A stretch of 64,000 nucleotides of DNA, taken from the NCBI RefSeq assembly GCF_047263945.1, contig NZ_JBLAVB010000006.1, positions 186,001-250,000 of the forward strand. Reading direction: 5' to 3'. Positions within the stretch are counted from its first letter, which is position 1; every line of letters begins with the position of its first letter. A program made the position numbers and the translations under genes. This stretch comes from Rhodospirillum sp047263945. Lineage in GTDB: Bacteria; Pseudomonadota; Alphaproteobacteria; Rhodospirillales; Rhodospirillaceae. Positions 25,511 to 36,800 of this stretch are shown piece by piece. Below the pieces are notes generated by a model. The model did no database searches. It worked only from the letters and a program-made list of their open reading frames with translations, and had not been told where the DNA came from.

Positions 25511-25675
25511 CAGTCACGGGGCTTTTCCCCGTCCCCCACTGGGGCCGTAAGGCCCCAGACCCCGGGCATTTATTGGCCGTAAGGCCCCAGACCCCGGGCT
25601 AAAAAAAATGGGGGTTTGGGGGCATTTGCCCCCAAATGGGCTTGGGCTATCGCCCAAAAAAGACGAGATACTGTC
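25511..25675. repeat. Dispersed palindromic repeat, copy A
   Basis: The order of elements is: ACGGGGC/GCCCCGT-type hairpin, CCCACTGGGGCC, a GGCCGTAAGGCCCCAGACCC unit present twice, an A-run, GGGGGTTTGGGGGCA, TTTGCCCCCAAATGGGC, and GGGCTATCGCCC. The same order recurs at 59001-59106 and, inverted, at 52141-52329. It lies downstream of emrB and of uvrB (convergent), where it could act as a bidirectional terminator. Confidence 0.8.
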
Positions 25676-25724
25676 GCCTCCTGTGAGACAGCCCTCATGT
25701 CTTCGCTCTCTCGTCGTCGACAGC

Positions 25725-27896
<2,172 letters not shown>

Positions 27897-28043
27897 GGAC
27901 CTGAAAGAAAGAGAGCTTTGACCGAACGGGACGGAGAAAAGGTGTCCAATTAAGATAAGACCGCATGGCACCCTTGACCAGGGGCCGGTCTTGACCGATA
28001 GGGTTGGGGAACCGGATGGGGCAGGCTCATTCGGGTCGGAAGG

Positions 28044-29552
28044 ATGCTTGTTTCCATGGCCTTGATCGCCCCCCAGGATCATGAGCGCCCGGGCCTGAGC
28101 CTGGGTGGACTGGAGCTGGTCCCCGTGCTGTTCGTGCTGGGTGTGCTGGTCAGCGCCCTGGGTCTCTCCATGTTGGCGCCCGCGTTACTGGATTTCGTCG
28201 TCCACGACCACGATTGGCTCGGCTTCCTCCAAGCTGCGGGGCTGACACTGTTTTCGGGCCTGATGTTGGTGGCCTCCAACTGGCGTCGACCGATCCGGCT
28301 GAACCTGAAACAGGGCTTCCTGCTCACCTGCCTGTCCTGGGTGGTGTTGGGATTGTTCGGCAGCCTGCCCTTTATTTTCGCCACCACCAGTCTGGACCTG
28401 GGCGATGCGGTCTTCGAAAGCATCTCCGGCCTGACCACCACCGGGTCGACGGTCATCCACGATCTGGACCACATGCCCCCAGGCATTCTGTTTTGGCGGG
28501 CTTTGCAGCAATGGGTGGGGGGAATCGGCATCATCGGCATGGCCATCGCCCTGTTGCCGGTGCTCCGGGTTGGCGGCATGCAGCTGTTCCGCATGGAAAG
28601 CTCCGATACCTCCGAACGGGGACTGACCCGCATCGGCGAGCTGGGCCTGTCCATTTCCGTCATCTACCTGGTCATCACCGTCGCCGTCGCCTTGGGGTAC
28701 ATGCTGGGCGGGATGACCATGTTCGACGCCATTTGCCACGCCTTCACCACGGTGTCCACCGGCGGATTCTCCAATTGGGACACCTCCATGGGCACCATGG
28801 GGCCCGGTGTGTTGTGGATTGCCGTCCTGGGCATGATCTTGGGAGCCATGCCCTTCCTTCTGTTCGTCCAGGCCGCAAGGGGGCGACCCGAGGTCCTGTT
28901 CAAGGACTCCCAAGTCCGCACCTTTCTGACTTTCCTGGTCGGCTGTTGGCTCTTCGTCGGAACGTGGTTATGGTTGACCTCCGATAAGAGCTTCCCCGCT
29001 GCCATCACGGCGGCAGCCTTCAACATCACATCCGTGGTCACCACCACCGGCTTCGCCTCCGAGGACTACACCCTCTGGGGAGACTTTGCTGTGATGTTCT
29101 TCTTTCTGATCACCTTCGCCGGGGGCTGTACGGGCAGCACCTCGGGCGCCATCAAAACCTTCCGCTATCAGATTGCCTACAAGGTCATGCGCGCCCACGT
29201 CCGGCGACGCTACCTGCCCCATTCGATCATTCTCTCCACCTACCGGGGCAATCCCATTGATGAGGATGTCGCCGCCTCGGTTGTGCTCTTTTTCTTCGCA
29301 ACCGGCGCGACCACGGCCTTCATCGCCTTGGGTCTCACTCTGCTGGGGTTGGATTGGGTTACGGCCCTGTCCGGCGCGGCGACGGCCGTGGGCAACGTGG
29401 GTCCGGGCCTGGGCCCCCTGATCGGACCCTCGGGCAATTTCGCCATTCTCCCGGATTCGGCGAAATGGCTCCTGGCCCTGGGAATGCTCCTTGGCCGGTT
29501 GGAGTTTTTCACCCTTCTTGTGTTGTTCAGCCGCGACTTCTGGAGGCGCTGA
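28044..29552 (+). CDS. trkH: Trk/Ktr-type potassium uptake channel subunit TrkH
   Basis: This 502-residue membrane protein belongs to the TrkH/KtrB superfamily, which imports K+. Four pore-loop repeats are visible, each with the selectivity-filter glycine: SGLTTTGSTVI, TTVSTGGFSN, SVVTTTGFASEDY and GAATAVGNVGPGLG. WVGGIGIIGMAIALLPVL after the first pore loop is highly typical of TrkH. About 10-12 spans can be drawn. The start could be 28044 or the ATG at 28056. The cytoplasmic partner TrkA is not in the window. The next gene starts on the base after its stop. Confidence 0.94.
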   Translation: MLVSMALIAPQDHERPGLSLGGLELVPVLFVLGVLVSALGLSMLAPALLDFVVHDHDWLGFLQAAGLTLFSGLMLVASNWRRPIRLNLKQGFLLTCLSWVVLGLFGSLPFIFATTSLDLGDAVFESISGLTTTGSTVIHDLDHMPPGILFWRALQQWVGGIGIIGMAIALLPVLRVGGMQLFRMESSDTSERGLTRIGELGLSISVIYLVITVAVALGYMLGGMTMFDAICHAFTTVSTGGFSNWDTSMGTMGPGVLWIAVLGMILGAMPFLLFVQAARGRPEVLFKDSQVRTFLTFLVGCWLFVGTWLWLTSDKSFPAAITAAAFNITSVVTTTGFASEDYTLWGDFAVMFFFLITFAGGCTGSTSGAIKTFRYQIAYKVMRAHVRRRYLPHSIILSTYRGNPIDEDVAASVVLFFFATGATTAFIALGLTLLGLDWVTALSGAATAVGNVGPGLGPLIGPSGNFAILPDSAKWLLALGMLLGRLEFFTLLVLFSRDFWRR

Positions 29553-30773
29553 ATGGGGGGGCTCATGGATCACCTCCATCTTCCCACCCTGCTTTTGGTT
29601 TTCTTCATATTAGAGATTCTGAAATTAGGATGTTTTACCGTTCTGTGGTTTCCATACCGCGAAGAACCCGGGTTGAAGGGGTGGTGGCTCGGTTACTTGA
29701 CGATGGCTATCGGCATGCTTTTGGTCTTTGGCCGAGACATCCTCTCCATCCCCTCTTCCGTGGCGATCCCGTCTGGAAACCTCTTTCTCGTCGTAGGCTT
29801 CTACATCACCGCTCTGGCGACCTGGGACTTTATGGAGCGCCCCCGACCGAGGGGCTGGGGTCACCTTCCGGCCCTATTCGGTCTCTTCGCCTTTACGATC
29901 CTTCTGTATTACTACACTTTTGCCTCCCCCTCCTTCCAATCCCGGGTGATCCTGATGGTTTCGGTGGCAAGCGCCATGACGCTGCTTCAGATCATCGCCC
30001 TTTGGCCCATGTGGCGGGATCGATTCCATCCCATGGGCAAATTCCTTATCGTTTGTCTTTGCCTGATCCTGGCAGCCCATTTGGTGCGTTTGTTTCTGTC
30101 CTTTTTCAGCGAAACTCCCCTGCCGCAGAGCAACCTTGAGAACAACATCCATAATTCCCGTGTCGTTGTTGCAGCAATTGTACACTCTTGGCTCCTTGCT
30201 TTCGGATCTATTGGCGTCACCGCTGAAAAACTCGGGAAACGGCTTCGCATCCAAGCCGACCGCGATCCCCTGACCGGACTGAACAACCGGCGGGCCTTCC
30301 TTGAGGGGGCGACCAGCCTTCAAGCCCGTGACCCGTACAGCCCTTTCTCGGTCCTGGCTATTGATCCGGACCACTTCAGCCGTGTGAACGACAGCCAAGG
30401 AATGGTCGCTGGGGACCGCGCCCTGCGTCACTTCGCGAACCTCTTGTCGACGGTCGCACGGAAGGGCGACATTCTGGCCCATATCGGCGGTGGGGAATTC
30501 GCCCTGGCCATGCCCGGCGCAAACCGGGAGGACGCCCTCACCCTGGCAGAAACCGCCAGAGCCCTCGTGGAGCAGCACCCGGCACCAATCCGTTCCGGCC
30601 CCGTCATCATAACCGTCAGCATCGGTGTCGCGACCCTTGGAGCCCCAGAACCAGGGTGTCCTCGCCCTCCCATCGATACCCTCCTGCAGATGGCGGAAGA
30701 AACACTCGCCGCAGCCAAGGAGTCTGGGCGGAACCGCTTGTCCCACAAGGATTTTTCCGGCATTCCCTCTTAA
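29553..30773 (+). CDS. Membrane GGDEF-domain protein with degenerate active site
   Basis: A 406-residue protein: N-terminal six or seven membrane spans (residues about 5-215), then a GGDEF domain starting at DRDPLTGLNNRRAFLE. The active-site signature reads GGGEF (residues 312-316) instead of GG[D/E]EF, so a metal/catalytic acidic residue is missing, and IDPDHFSRVNDSQGMVAGD departs from the canonical pattern (Lys to Ser, Gly-His to Gly-Met). The inhibitory-site motif RKGD (residues 303-306) is exactly five residues before the GGGEF and is intact. It is therefore probably not an active diguanylate cyclase but may bind c-di-GMP. It directly abuts trkH and is a paralogue of the next gene. Confidence 0.88.
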   Translation: MGGLMDHLHLPTLLLVFFILEILKLGCFTVLWFPYREEPGLKGWWLGYLTMAIGMLLVFGRDILSIPSSVAIPSGNLFLVVGFYITALATWDFMERPRPRGWGHLPALFGLFAFTILLYYYTFASPSFQSRVILMVSVASAMTLLQIIALWPMWRDRFHPMGKFLIVCLCLILAAHLVRLFLSFFSETPLPQSNLENNIHNSRVVVAAIVHSWLLAFGSIGVTAEKLGKRLRIQADRDPLTGLNNRRAFLEGATSLQARDPYSPFSVLAIDPDHFSRVNDSQGMVAGDRALRHFANLLSTVARKGDILAHIGGGEFALAMPGANREDALTLAETARALVEQHPAPIRSGPVIITVSIGVATLGAPEPGCPRPPIDTLLQMAEETLAAAKESGRNRLSHKDFSGIPS

Positions 30774-31049
30774 CGTCGGCACCCGCCTTTGTTTCACCAC
30801 GAAAACAGGCCGCCTATCCCGTTGATCCAAACGAAAAAACAAGACTGATCCACCTCCATTTTCCACCTTCCCGAACGGGCAGACCATCCTCTAGGTTTAC
30901 TGTGGACGTCTATCCCGCACAGGCGGAAACCCAAGCAGTAAGAGCATGGCAAACAGTCCTAATCCGGAAACACAGGGTCTCTTTTTTCGCCATCCCCACA
31001 TCTTTCACCACCCTCGCATCGTCTACTGGACGAAAGCGCTCCTCAGGCC

Positions 31050-32303
31050 ATGACTCTGCACGTTCCGACACTGATCATTGTCCTGCTGCTGGTCCAAGCC
31101 ATGTCGGCTCTTGTTTTGGGAATGCTTTGGTGGCGGGACCGCACCTCTCCCGGATTGGGGGAATGGGCCCTGGGACGGCTCTTCGTCCTCCTTGCGCTGT
31201 TGATCCTGTCCGCCCGCGACGTTCTCTCTATGCCGCTCTCCATTCTGGTGGGACAGGGGTTCTTGCTCCTGGGTGTTCATGTCGCTTGGTTGGGAACCCT
31301 GACCTTCATGGGACGAGAGAGACCGGCAAGTTCGCTGCCTGCGCTCCTCTTCTCCCTGGCCTACCTGGGGGCGATCTCCATCCTGGTTGTCCTCCACACC
31401 TCTTTTCCCCTCCGCGCGGCGCTCAGTTCTTCGATGATGGGGGGCTACACCCTCCTCATTGCCAGGGCCTTCTGGCCGCTGTGGCGGGACCCGGCCTATC
31501 TGCTGGGTAAACTTCTGGTTGGCAGCTTTCTCTTTACCGGTCTGTTCCACTTGGCGCGGGTCCCTTACTTTCTCCTCGCCCACCCCAACGGAGCCCTTCT
31601 GGACGACAGTGAGCACGCGCAAATTCTGTTTCTGGCGTCGATCCTATCGACTCTGGTGACGGGTTTCGGCTGTGTCGGCGTCACCATCGAACGCCTCAAC
31701 GGCCGCTTGCGTCACCTTGCCGAACGGGACCCGCTGACCGGTCTCCGCAACCGCCGGGATTTCTTCGTCCGGGCCGGGGAGATCCTCGACCGGGTCCGGA
31801 GGGAGGACCTCCCCCTGGGGGTGCTGGCTTTGGATCTGGACCACTTCAAAGGGGTGAACGACACCCATGGGCATGCGGTGGGCGACCGGGCCCTCTGCCA
31901 TGTGGCGACTCTGCTTCGGGAGTCCCGGGGCGAAGATGGACTGCTCGCGCGCATGGGGGGCGAGGAATTCGCCCTGCTGCTCCCCGGCCTGACAGAACCC
32001 GAGGCCCGTGCCCTGGCCGAAACCATTTGCGCCCGCATCGCCGGAACGCCCCTATCCCTTGGGGATGCGGTGAACACGGCATCCCCAAGGGATGCGGTGA
32101 ACACGACCCTTCCTCTGACAGCGAGCATTGGCATGGTCCAGACAAGGGGCCGAGATCTGTCCGACAGGGGACCGGTCCTGGACCACCTGCTGCAGGCCGC
32201 TGATCAAGCCCTCTACCTGGCGAAGGCCGACGGGCGGAACCGGGTGGTCCAGGGGTCCATCACATATCCAGCACCTGGCCCCGGCCATGACCCCCGGCCA
32301 TGA
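31050..32303 (+). CDS. Membrane diguanylate cyclase (GGEEF domain)
   Basis: A 417-residue protein with the same layout as its upstream neighbour: about seven N-terminal membrane spans (residues about 5-215), then a GGDEF domain. Here the signature is intact (MGGEEF, residues 302-307), as are DRDPLTGLRNRRDFF and LDLDHFKGVNDTHGHAVGD, so it should make c-di-GMP from two GTP. The inhibitory RxxD site is not in the usual register. Within the domain a small duplicated insertion (DAVNT repeated) interrupts the region before TASIGM. The C terminus is a His/Pro/Gly-rich tail from a short tandem repeat. The 276 bases before it show no gene. Confidence 0.92.
   Translation: MTLHVPTLIIVLLLVQAMSALVLGMLWWRDRTSPGLGEWALGRLFVLLALLILSARDVLSMPLSILVGQGFLLLGVHVAWLGTLTFMGRERPASSLPALLFSLAYLGAISILVVLHTSFPLRAALSSSMMGGYTLLIARAFWPLWRDPAYLLGKLLVGSFLFTGLFHLARVPYFLLAHPNGALLDDSEHAQILFLASILSTLVTGFGCVGVTIERLNGRLRHLAERDPLTGLRNRRDFFVRAGEILDRVRREDLPLGVLALDLDHFKGVNDTHGHAVGDRALCHVATLLRESRGEDGLLARMGGEEFALLLPGLTEPEARALAETICARIAGTPLSLGDAVNTASPRDAVNTTLPLTASIGMVQTRGRDLSDRGPVLDHLLQAADQALYLAKADGRNRVVQGSITYPAPGPGHDPRP
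32056..32105. repeat. Palindrome plus direct repeat inside the GGEEF gene
   Basis: CCCTTGGGGATGC (32056-32068) pairs perfectly with GCATCCCCAAGGG (32079-32091). The 17-base word GGGATGCGGTGAACACG occurs at 32062 and again at 32089, a spacing of 27 bases (9 codons), so the frame is kept. Confidence 0.85.
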
Positions 32304-32461
32304 CCCTGGCCATAACCCTGGCAATCCGGCCCCCGGGACTTTAGCAGGCCTTGCGCGCAAGGCGGACCGGGAGTAGGTTTTTGCGCTCGCCCGTCGATCC
32401 GTAGGACGCGCGACCCCAATTCCCACCCCTCCCATCGACTTCATTGATTCCGAGGAACACC

Positions 32462-33664
32462 ATGTCGATCGTCGCCACGCGTCTGTCCGTCATCAAGCCG
32501 TCACCGACCATCGCGGTGACCACCAAGGCCGCCGAGCTCAAGGCCGCGGGCCGCGACGTGATCGGGCTGGGCGCCGGAGAGCCGGACTTCGATACTCCCG
32601 AGCATGTCAAAGACGCCGCCGTCGCCGCCATCAAGGCCGGGGAGACCAAATACACCGCCGTCCCCGGCACGCCCGCCCTGCGTAAGGCCATTTGCGCCAA
32701 GCTCAAGCGCGAGAACGACCTGGACTACACCCCCGAGGAAATCACCGTCGGCTGCGGTGGCAAGCAAACCATCTACAACGCCCTGATGGCGACCCTGAAC
32801 GAGGGCGAGGAAGTGATCGTCCCGGCTCCCTATTGGGTGAGCTATCCGGACATCACCCTGCTCGCCGGCGGCGTGCCCGTCTTCGTGCCCTGCGGTCCCG
32901 AGGTCGGCTTCAAGTTGCAGCCCGCCGACCTGGACAAGGCCATCACACCCAAGACCAAGTGGTTGGTGCTGAACAGCCCCTCCAACCCGACCGGCGCGGC
33001 CTATGCGGAGTCCGAGCTGCGGGCCATCGCCGACGTGCTGCTCAAGCACCCCCATGTCTGGATCATGACCGACGACATGTACGAGCATCTGGTCTACGAC
33101 GGCTTCAAATTCACCACCATCGCCCAGGTGGAGCCCAAGCTGAAGGACCGCACCCTGACGCTGAACGGGGTCTCCAAGTCCTTCGCCATGACGGGGTGGC
33201 GCGTCGGCTACGCGGCGGGCCCGGTCGAGGTCATCAAGGCGATGAACAAGATCCAAAGCCAGTCGACCACCCATACCTCGTCCGTTTCCCAGGCCGCCGC
33301 CAAGGCCGCCCTGGAAGGCCCGCTGGACTTCCTGGCCGAGCGCAACGCCGTGTTCAAGGAGCGCCGGGATCTGGTGGTCAAGATGATCAACGAATGCCCG
33401 GGACTTTCGGTGGGCACACCGGAGGGGGCTTTTTACGTCTATCCCTCCTGCGCGGGCGTGATCGGCAAGAAGACCAAAGACGGCACGGTGATCGAGAACG
33501 ACACGGTCTTCGTGACCAAGCTGCTGGAGGAAGAAGGCGTCGCCGCCGTGCAGGGCGCCGCCTTCGGCCTGGAGCCCTACTTCCGCATCAGCTATGCCAC
33601 CTCGACCGAGAACCTGACCGAGGCCTGCATCCGCATCAAGCGCTTCTGCGAGTCTTTGGCTTAA
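32462..33664 (+). CDS. aspC: Pyridoxal-phosphate aspartate aminotransferase, AspC/subgroup Ib
   Basis: This 400-residue fold-type-I aminotransferase probably interconverts aspartate and 2-oxoglutarate with oxaloacetate and glutamate. GLGAGEPDFDTPEHV and VPAPYWVSYPD are typical of the Ib group, NSPSNPTGAAY follows, and the Schiff-base Lys lies in LNGVSKSFAMTGWRVGYAAG. The C-terminal carboxylate-binding Arg is in YFRISYATS. GAGGA about 6 bases before the ATG at 32462 fixes the start. Many relatives also act on prephenate (arogenate synthesis), which cannot be separated by sequence alone. It is followed by three hairpins ending in a strong terminator. Confidence 0.94.
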   Translation: MSIVATRLSVIKPSPTIAVTTKAAELKAAGRDVIGLGAGEPDFDTPEHVKDAAVAAIKAGETKYTAVPGTPALRKAICAKLKRENDLDYTPEEITVGCGGKQTIYNALMATLNEGEEVIVPAPYWVSYPDITLLAGGVPVFVPCGPEVGFKLQPADLDKAITPKTKWLVLNSPSNPTGAAYAESELRAIADVLLKHPHVWIMTDDMYEHLVYDGFKFTTIAQVEPKLKDRTLTLNGVSKSFAMTGWRVGYAAGPVEVIKAMNKIQSQSTTHTSSVSQAAAKAALEGPLDFLAERNAVFKERRDLVVKMINECPGLSVGTPEGAFYVYPSCAGVIGKKTKDGTVIENDTVFVTKLLEEEGVAAVQGAAFGLEPYFRISYATSTENLTEACIRIKRFCESLA

Positions 33665-33673
33665 GCACAACAG

Positions 33674-33721
33674 GCGGGGACGTCGTCCCCGCACCCCTAT
33701 CGGGGAGGCCAAGCCTCCCCG
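33674..33721. repeat. Two GC hairpins after aspC
   Basis: GCGGGGACG/CGTCCCCGC (33674-33692) and CGGGGAGGC/GCCTCCCCG (33701-33721). The same two-hairpin arrangement, with CCCT between, recurs at 43964-44014, and a reversed relative is at 39461-39516. They precede the true terminator at 33741. Confidence 0.75.
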
Positions 33722-33740
33722 AACCCCACCATTCCTGAGA

Positions 33741-33768
33741 AGCCCGGCCCCCGCGCCGGGCTTTTTTT
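33741..33768 (+). terminator. Rho-independent terminator of aspC
   Basis: The stem AGCCCGGC/GCCGGGCT (33741-33748 with 33755-33762) is followed directly by a run of seven T. A classic intrinsic terminator that also isolates the NLR-like gene downstream. Confidence 0.92.
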
Positions 33769-33818
33769 ATGGCCAACCTTCACATCAAACTCAATTCAAA
33801 CATATCAAACACAATCCC

Positions 33819-33847
33819 TTGACTCTCACACCTCAGGCGCGCAGCAT
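33819..33847 (+). promoter_or_regulatory. Possible promoter of the NLR-like gene
   Basis: TTGACT at 33819-33824 and a weak CAGCAT at 33842-33847 (17-base spacing) lie in an AT-rich pocket with repeated ATCAAAC words, 30 bases before the start codon. The -10 match is poor, so this is tentative. Confidence 0.3.
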
Positions 33848-33876
33848 CCGTAAATACCAAATGCGGAGATGCCGTC

Positions 33877-36800
33877 ATGCCCGAGCTCAATGCCTATTTC
33901 GCCAAGCGTGCCGCTGCCAATCTGGATGTGACGGGCGCCTTGAAAAAGCACCTGGACGCCCTCCTGGCCCTCATGGAGGAAAACGGGCATATCACCGTTG
34001 GCCGGGTGCACGGGGACCTGTTCAGCCTCGCCACCCCCGCCAGCGCCAACGCCCAGCTCAACCGCCTGATCAAGCAGATCAATGATGCGGCAGAGGGCCA
34101 ATCCCTCCCCCTCCGCCTGGAGATCACCCAGGACAAGAAACGCGGCTCCCAACGGGAGCTTTGGTTCGAAGGCCCCACCCCCGGCCCGGCCCTGGCCCAT
34201 ACGGGCGACATCAACGCCGTGCCAGAGGATCGCTTCTTGGACGATCAGCGGGGCCTGGATTTCGATGCCCCCGATGTGGTGCTTCTGACCTTCAACGAAC
34301 ACGAGACCAAAGCGGCCCTGACCGCCTTCCACCCACAGGGTCCCGCGCCGACCGACACCCGCGACGGGGTGCCCTATTTCCGCTTGGGGCGCCATGGCGG
34401 CATGTCCATCCTTCTGCGGGTCAGCGAGCAAGGCCCCCAGGAGACCCACGCCGCCGTGGGAGAAGCCATTCGCCATTGGGCACCCCGGACCATCATCGCC
34501 CTCGGCATCGCCTTCGGCATGGGGGGGAAACAGGCCATCGGCGACGTGCTCGTCTCCACCGCCGTCCGGGATTACGACATGGGCCGCATGAACGAGGACG
34601 GCACGGAAACCGCACGGGGCCACCGCAACCAGGCCTCCCCCGTCCTGGTCGGACGGTTCCGCAGCCTGGACCATGCCATGCTCGCCCAACCGGATTGCGC
34701 CCTGCATTGGCCCAAACTGCGTTTTGGCGTGATCCTGAGCGGATCCAAGCTGGTGGACAGCAAATCCTTCAAGGACAAACTCCGCGCCATCGAACCTGAA
34801 GCGGTCGGCGGAGAAATGGAAGGCGTTGGCCTGATGGCCGCGGCCCTGCGCCGCCAAAGCGATTGGATCGTCGTCAAGGCCATCTGCGATTGGGGCGAAA
34901 ACAAATCCAATCCCCGCAAGGAGCAGGACCAAGCCATGGCCGCCAAACATGCCGCCCTGGTGGTCAAGGCCGCCCTGGACATGGGTCCCCTCCACGACGG
35001 TTCCCCGCCCCGCCCCGATCCGAACGACCCCCGCCCCCGGAAACGCGGCCCCCGCCCCCGCGCCCCCATGCACCTATACGACGGCGAGGCCATCCCCGAG
35101 GAGCTGTTCATCCTCGACGCCGAGGGCTCCCATACCAGTTTTCTCAAGGACGAAATCCGCGCCCACCGGGGCGCGGGGACCGAGGGCGTCAAAGTCCTCG
35201 ACGCCCTCCGTGCCTGGACCGTAGAAAAAACCGCCCCGCCCCTCTTCGCCCTGCTGGGGGAATACGGCATGGGCAAAACCGTCACCTGCCAAAAACTGGC
35301 CCAGGAGATGGACGCCGCCCGAAAGGCCGACCCCACCCGTCCCCTCCCGCTCTACTTCGACCTGCGCCATATCACCGGCCTGGACAAACGCACCCCGGAC
35401 CTGCGCGAAGCCCTGGAGGAATGCATGCGCCGGGGCTGGGCCACGGACGGGGACGAAGCCTATACCCTGGAAAACGTCTTTACCTGGATGGAACAGGGCG
35501 CCGTGGTCTTCCTCGACGGCCTGGACGAGGTCCTCGTCAAGTTGAAGGAGGCCGACGGTCAGATCTTCACCAACGGTCTGCTAAAACTCATCCCCGACCA
35601 TACCGCGCGCATCAGAGACAAGGCAGGCGCCGCCCCCGCAAGGGTGGTCGTCACCTGCCGCACCCAGTATTTCCGCACCCTGCGCGACCAGAAAACCCAT
35701 TTCACCGGGCAGGAACGGGGCGAAGTCACAGCGGACAGATACCGCGCCCTGGTCCTCCTCCCCCTCAGCGAGGAACAAGTCGCCAAATACCTCGCCAGCG
35801 CCCTGAAGGTAGAAGACGCCGACTTGACCCGCATCATGGACACGGTCCGCTCCGTCCATGATCTGGAGGACCTGACCCAACGGCCCTTCACCCTGAAACT
35901 GGTCTCTGACTTCATTCCCGATATCGAGGAGGAACGCCTTGGCGGGCGCCCGGTCCATGGGGTGACTCTCTACCGCAAAATGGTTCGCCGCTGGCTCGAC
36001 CGCGACCAGGGCAAGCACCGCATCGAGCCGGACCACAAGATGCACCTCGCCGCCCATTTGGCCGCCACCCTGTGGCGCGACAAAAATGCGGGTCTACCCG
36101 CCGGGGAGCTCGAGGATTGGTTCCTCGACTGGCTGGACGAAAACCCCAAGCTTCGCCGTCACTACCAATGGAACGAGTCCATCGGCCTGGACCAGTTGAA
36201 GGAGGACCTGCGCACCGCCACCTTCCTCCGCCGGGTCGAGGAGAACGAGGACGAGGACGGCGGCACCTTCCGCTTCGCCCATACCTCCTTGCAGGAGTTC
36301 TTCCTTGCCAGCTATCTCTATGACGCCCAGAAGGCCGACCAGCCCGACCGTTGGGTGCTGCCAACGCCCAGCCCCGAAACCCTGGACTTTTTGGGACAAA
36401 TGCTGGCGGAGGATCCCGCCCCCCTGGCCACCCTGGACCGCTGGGTGCCCCTCCGCCGCCCCCCGGTCAACGAAACCATCCTGACCTACGCCAACCGAGC
36501 GGTCCGCCGCGCCCTGCCCTGCCCACGCCTCCGGGGCCTGTCGCTCACGGAGGCGGAACTGGACGACGGCGTTTTCGGCACGGCGGACCACCCCCTCGAT
36601 CTGACGGGCGCGGATTTCTCTGGCGCCCACCTGCGCCGCACCCGCTTCCCCGGAACCCGGCTGGTCGAGGCGGACTTTTCCAACGCCCACCTCGCCCAAG
36701 CGGAGCTGGAAGACGCGGACCTGACCGGCGCCCACCTGGACGGCGCGAGCCTATCGGCGACGGTCTTCCGGTCCTGCGACATGACCGAAACGACCTGGGA

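Noticed and set aside
27897..28082. 62-residue N-terminal extension of UvrB
   Set aside because: UvrB homology starts near residue FRLASDYQPAG, and the upstream part overlaps the trkH start region.
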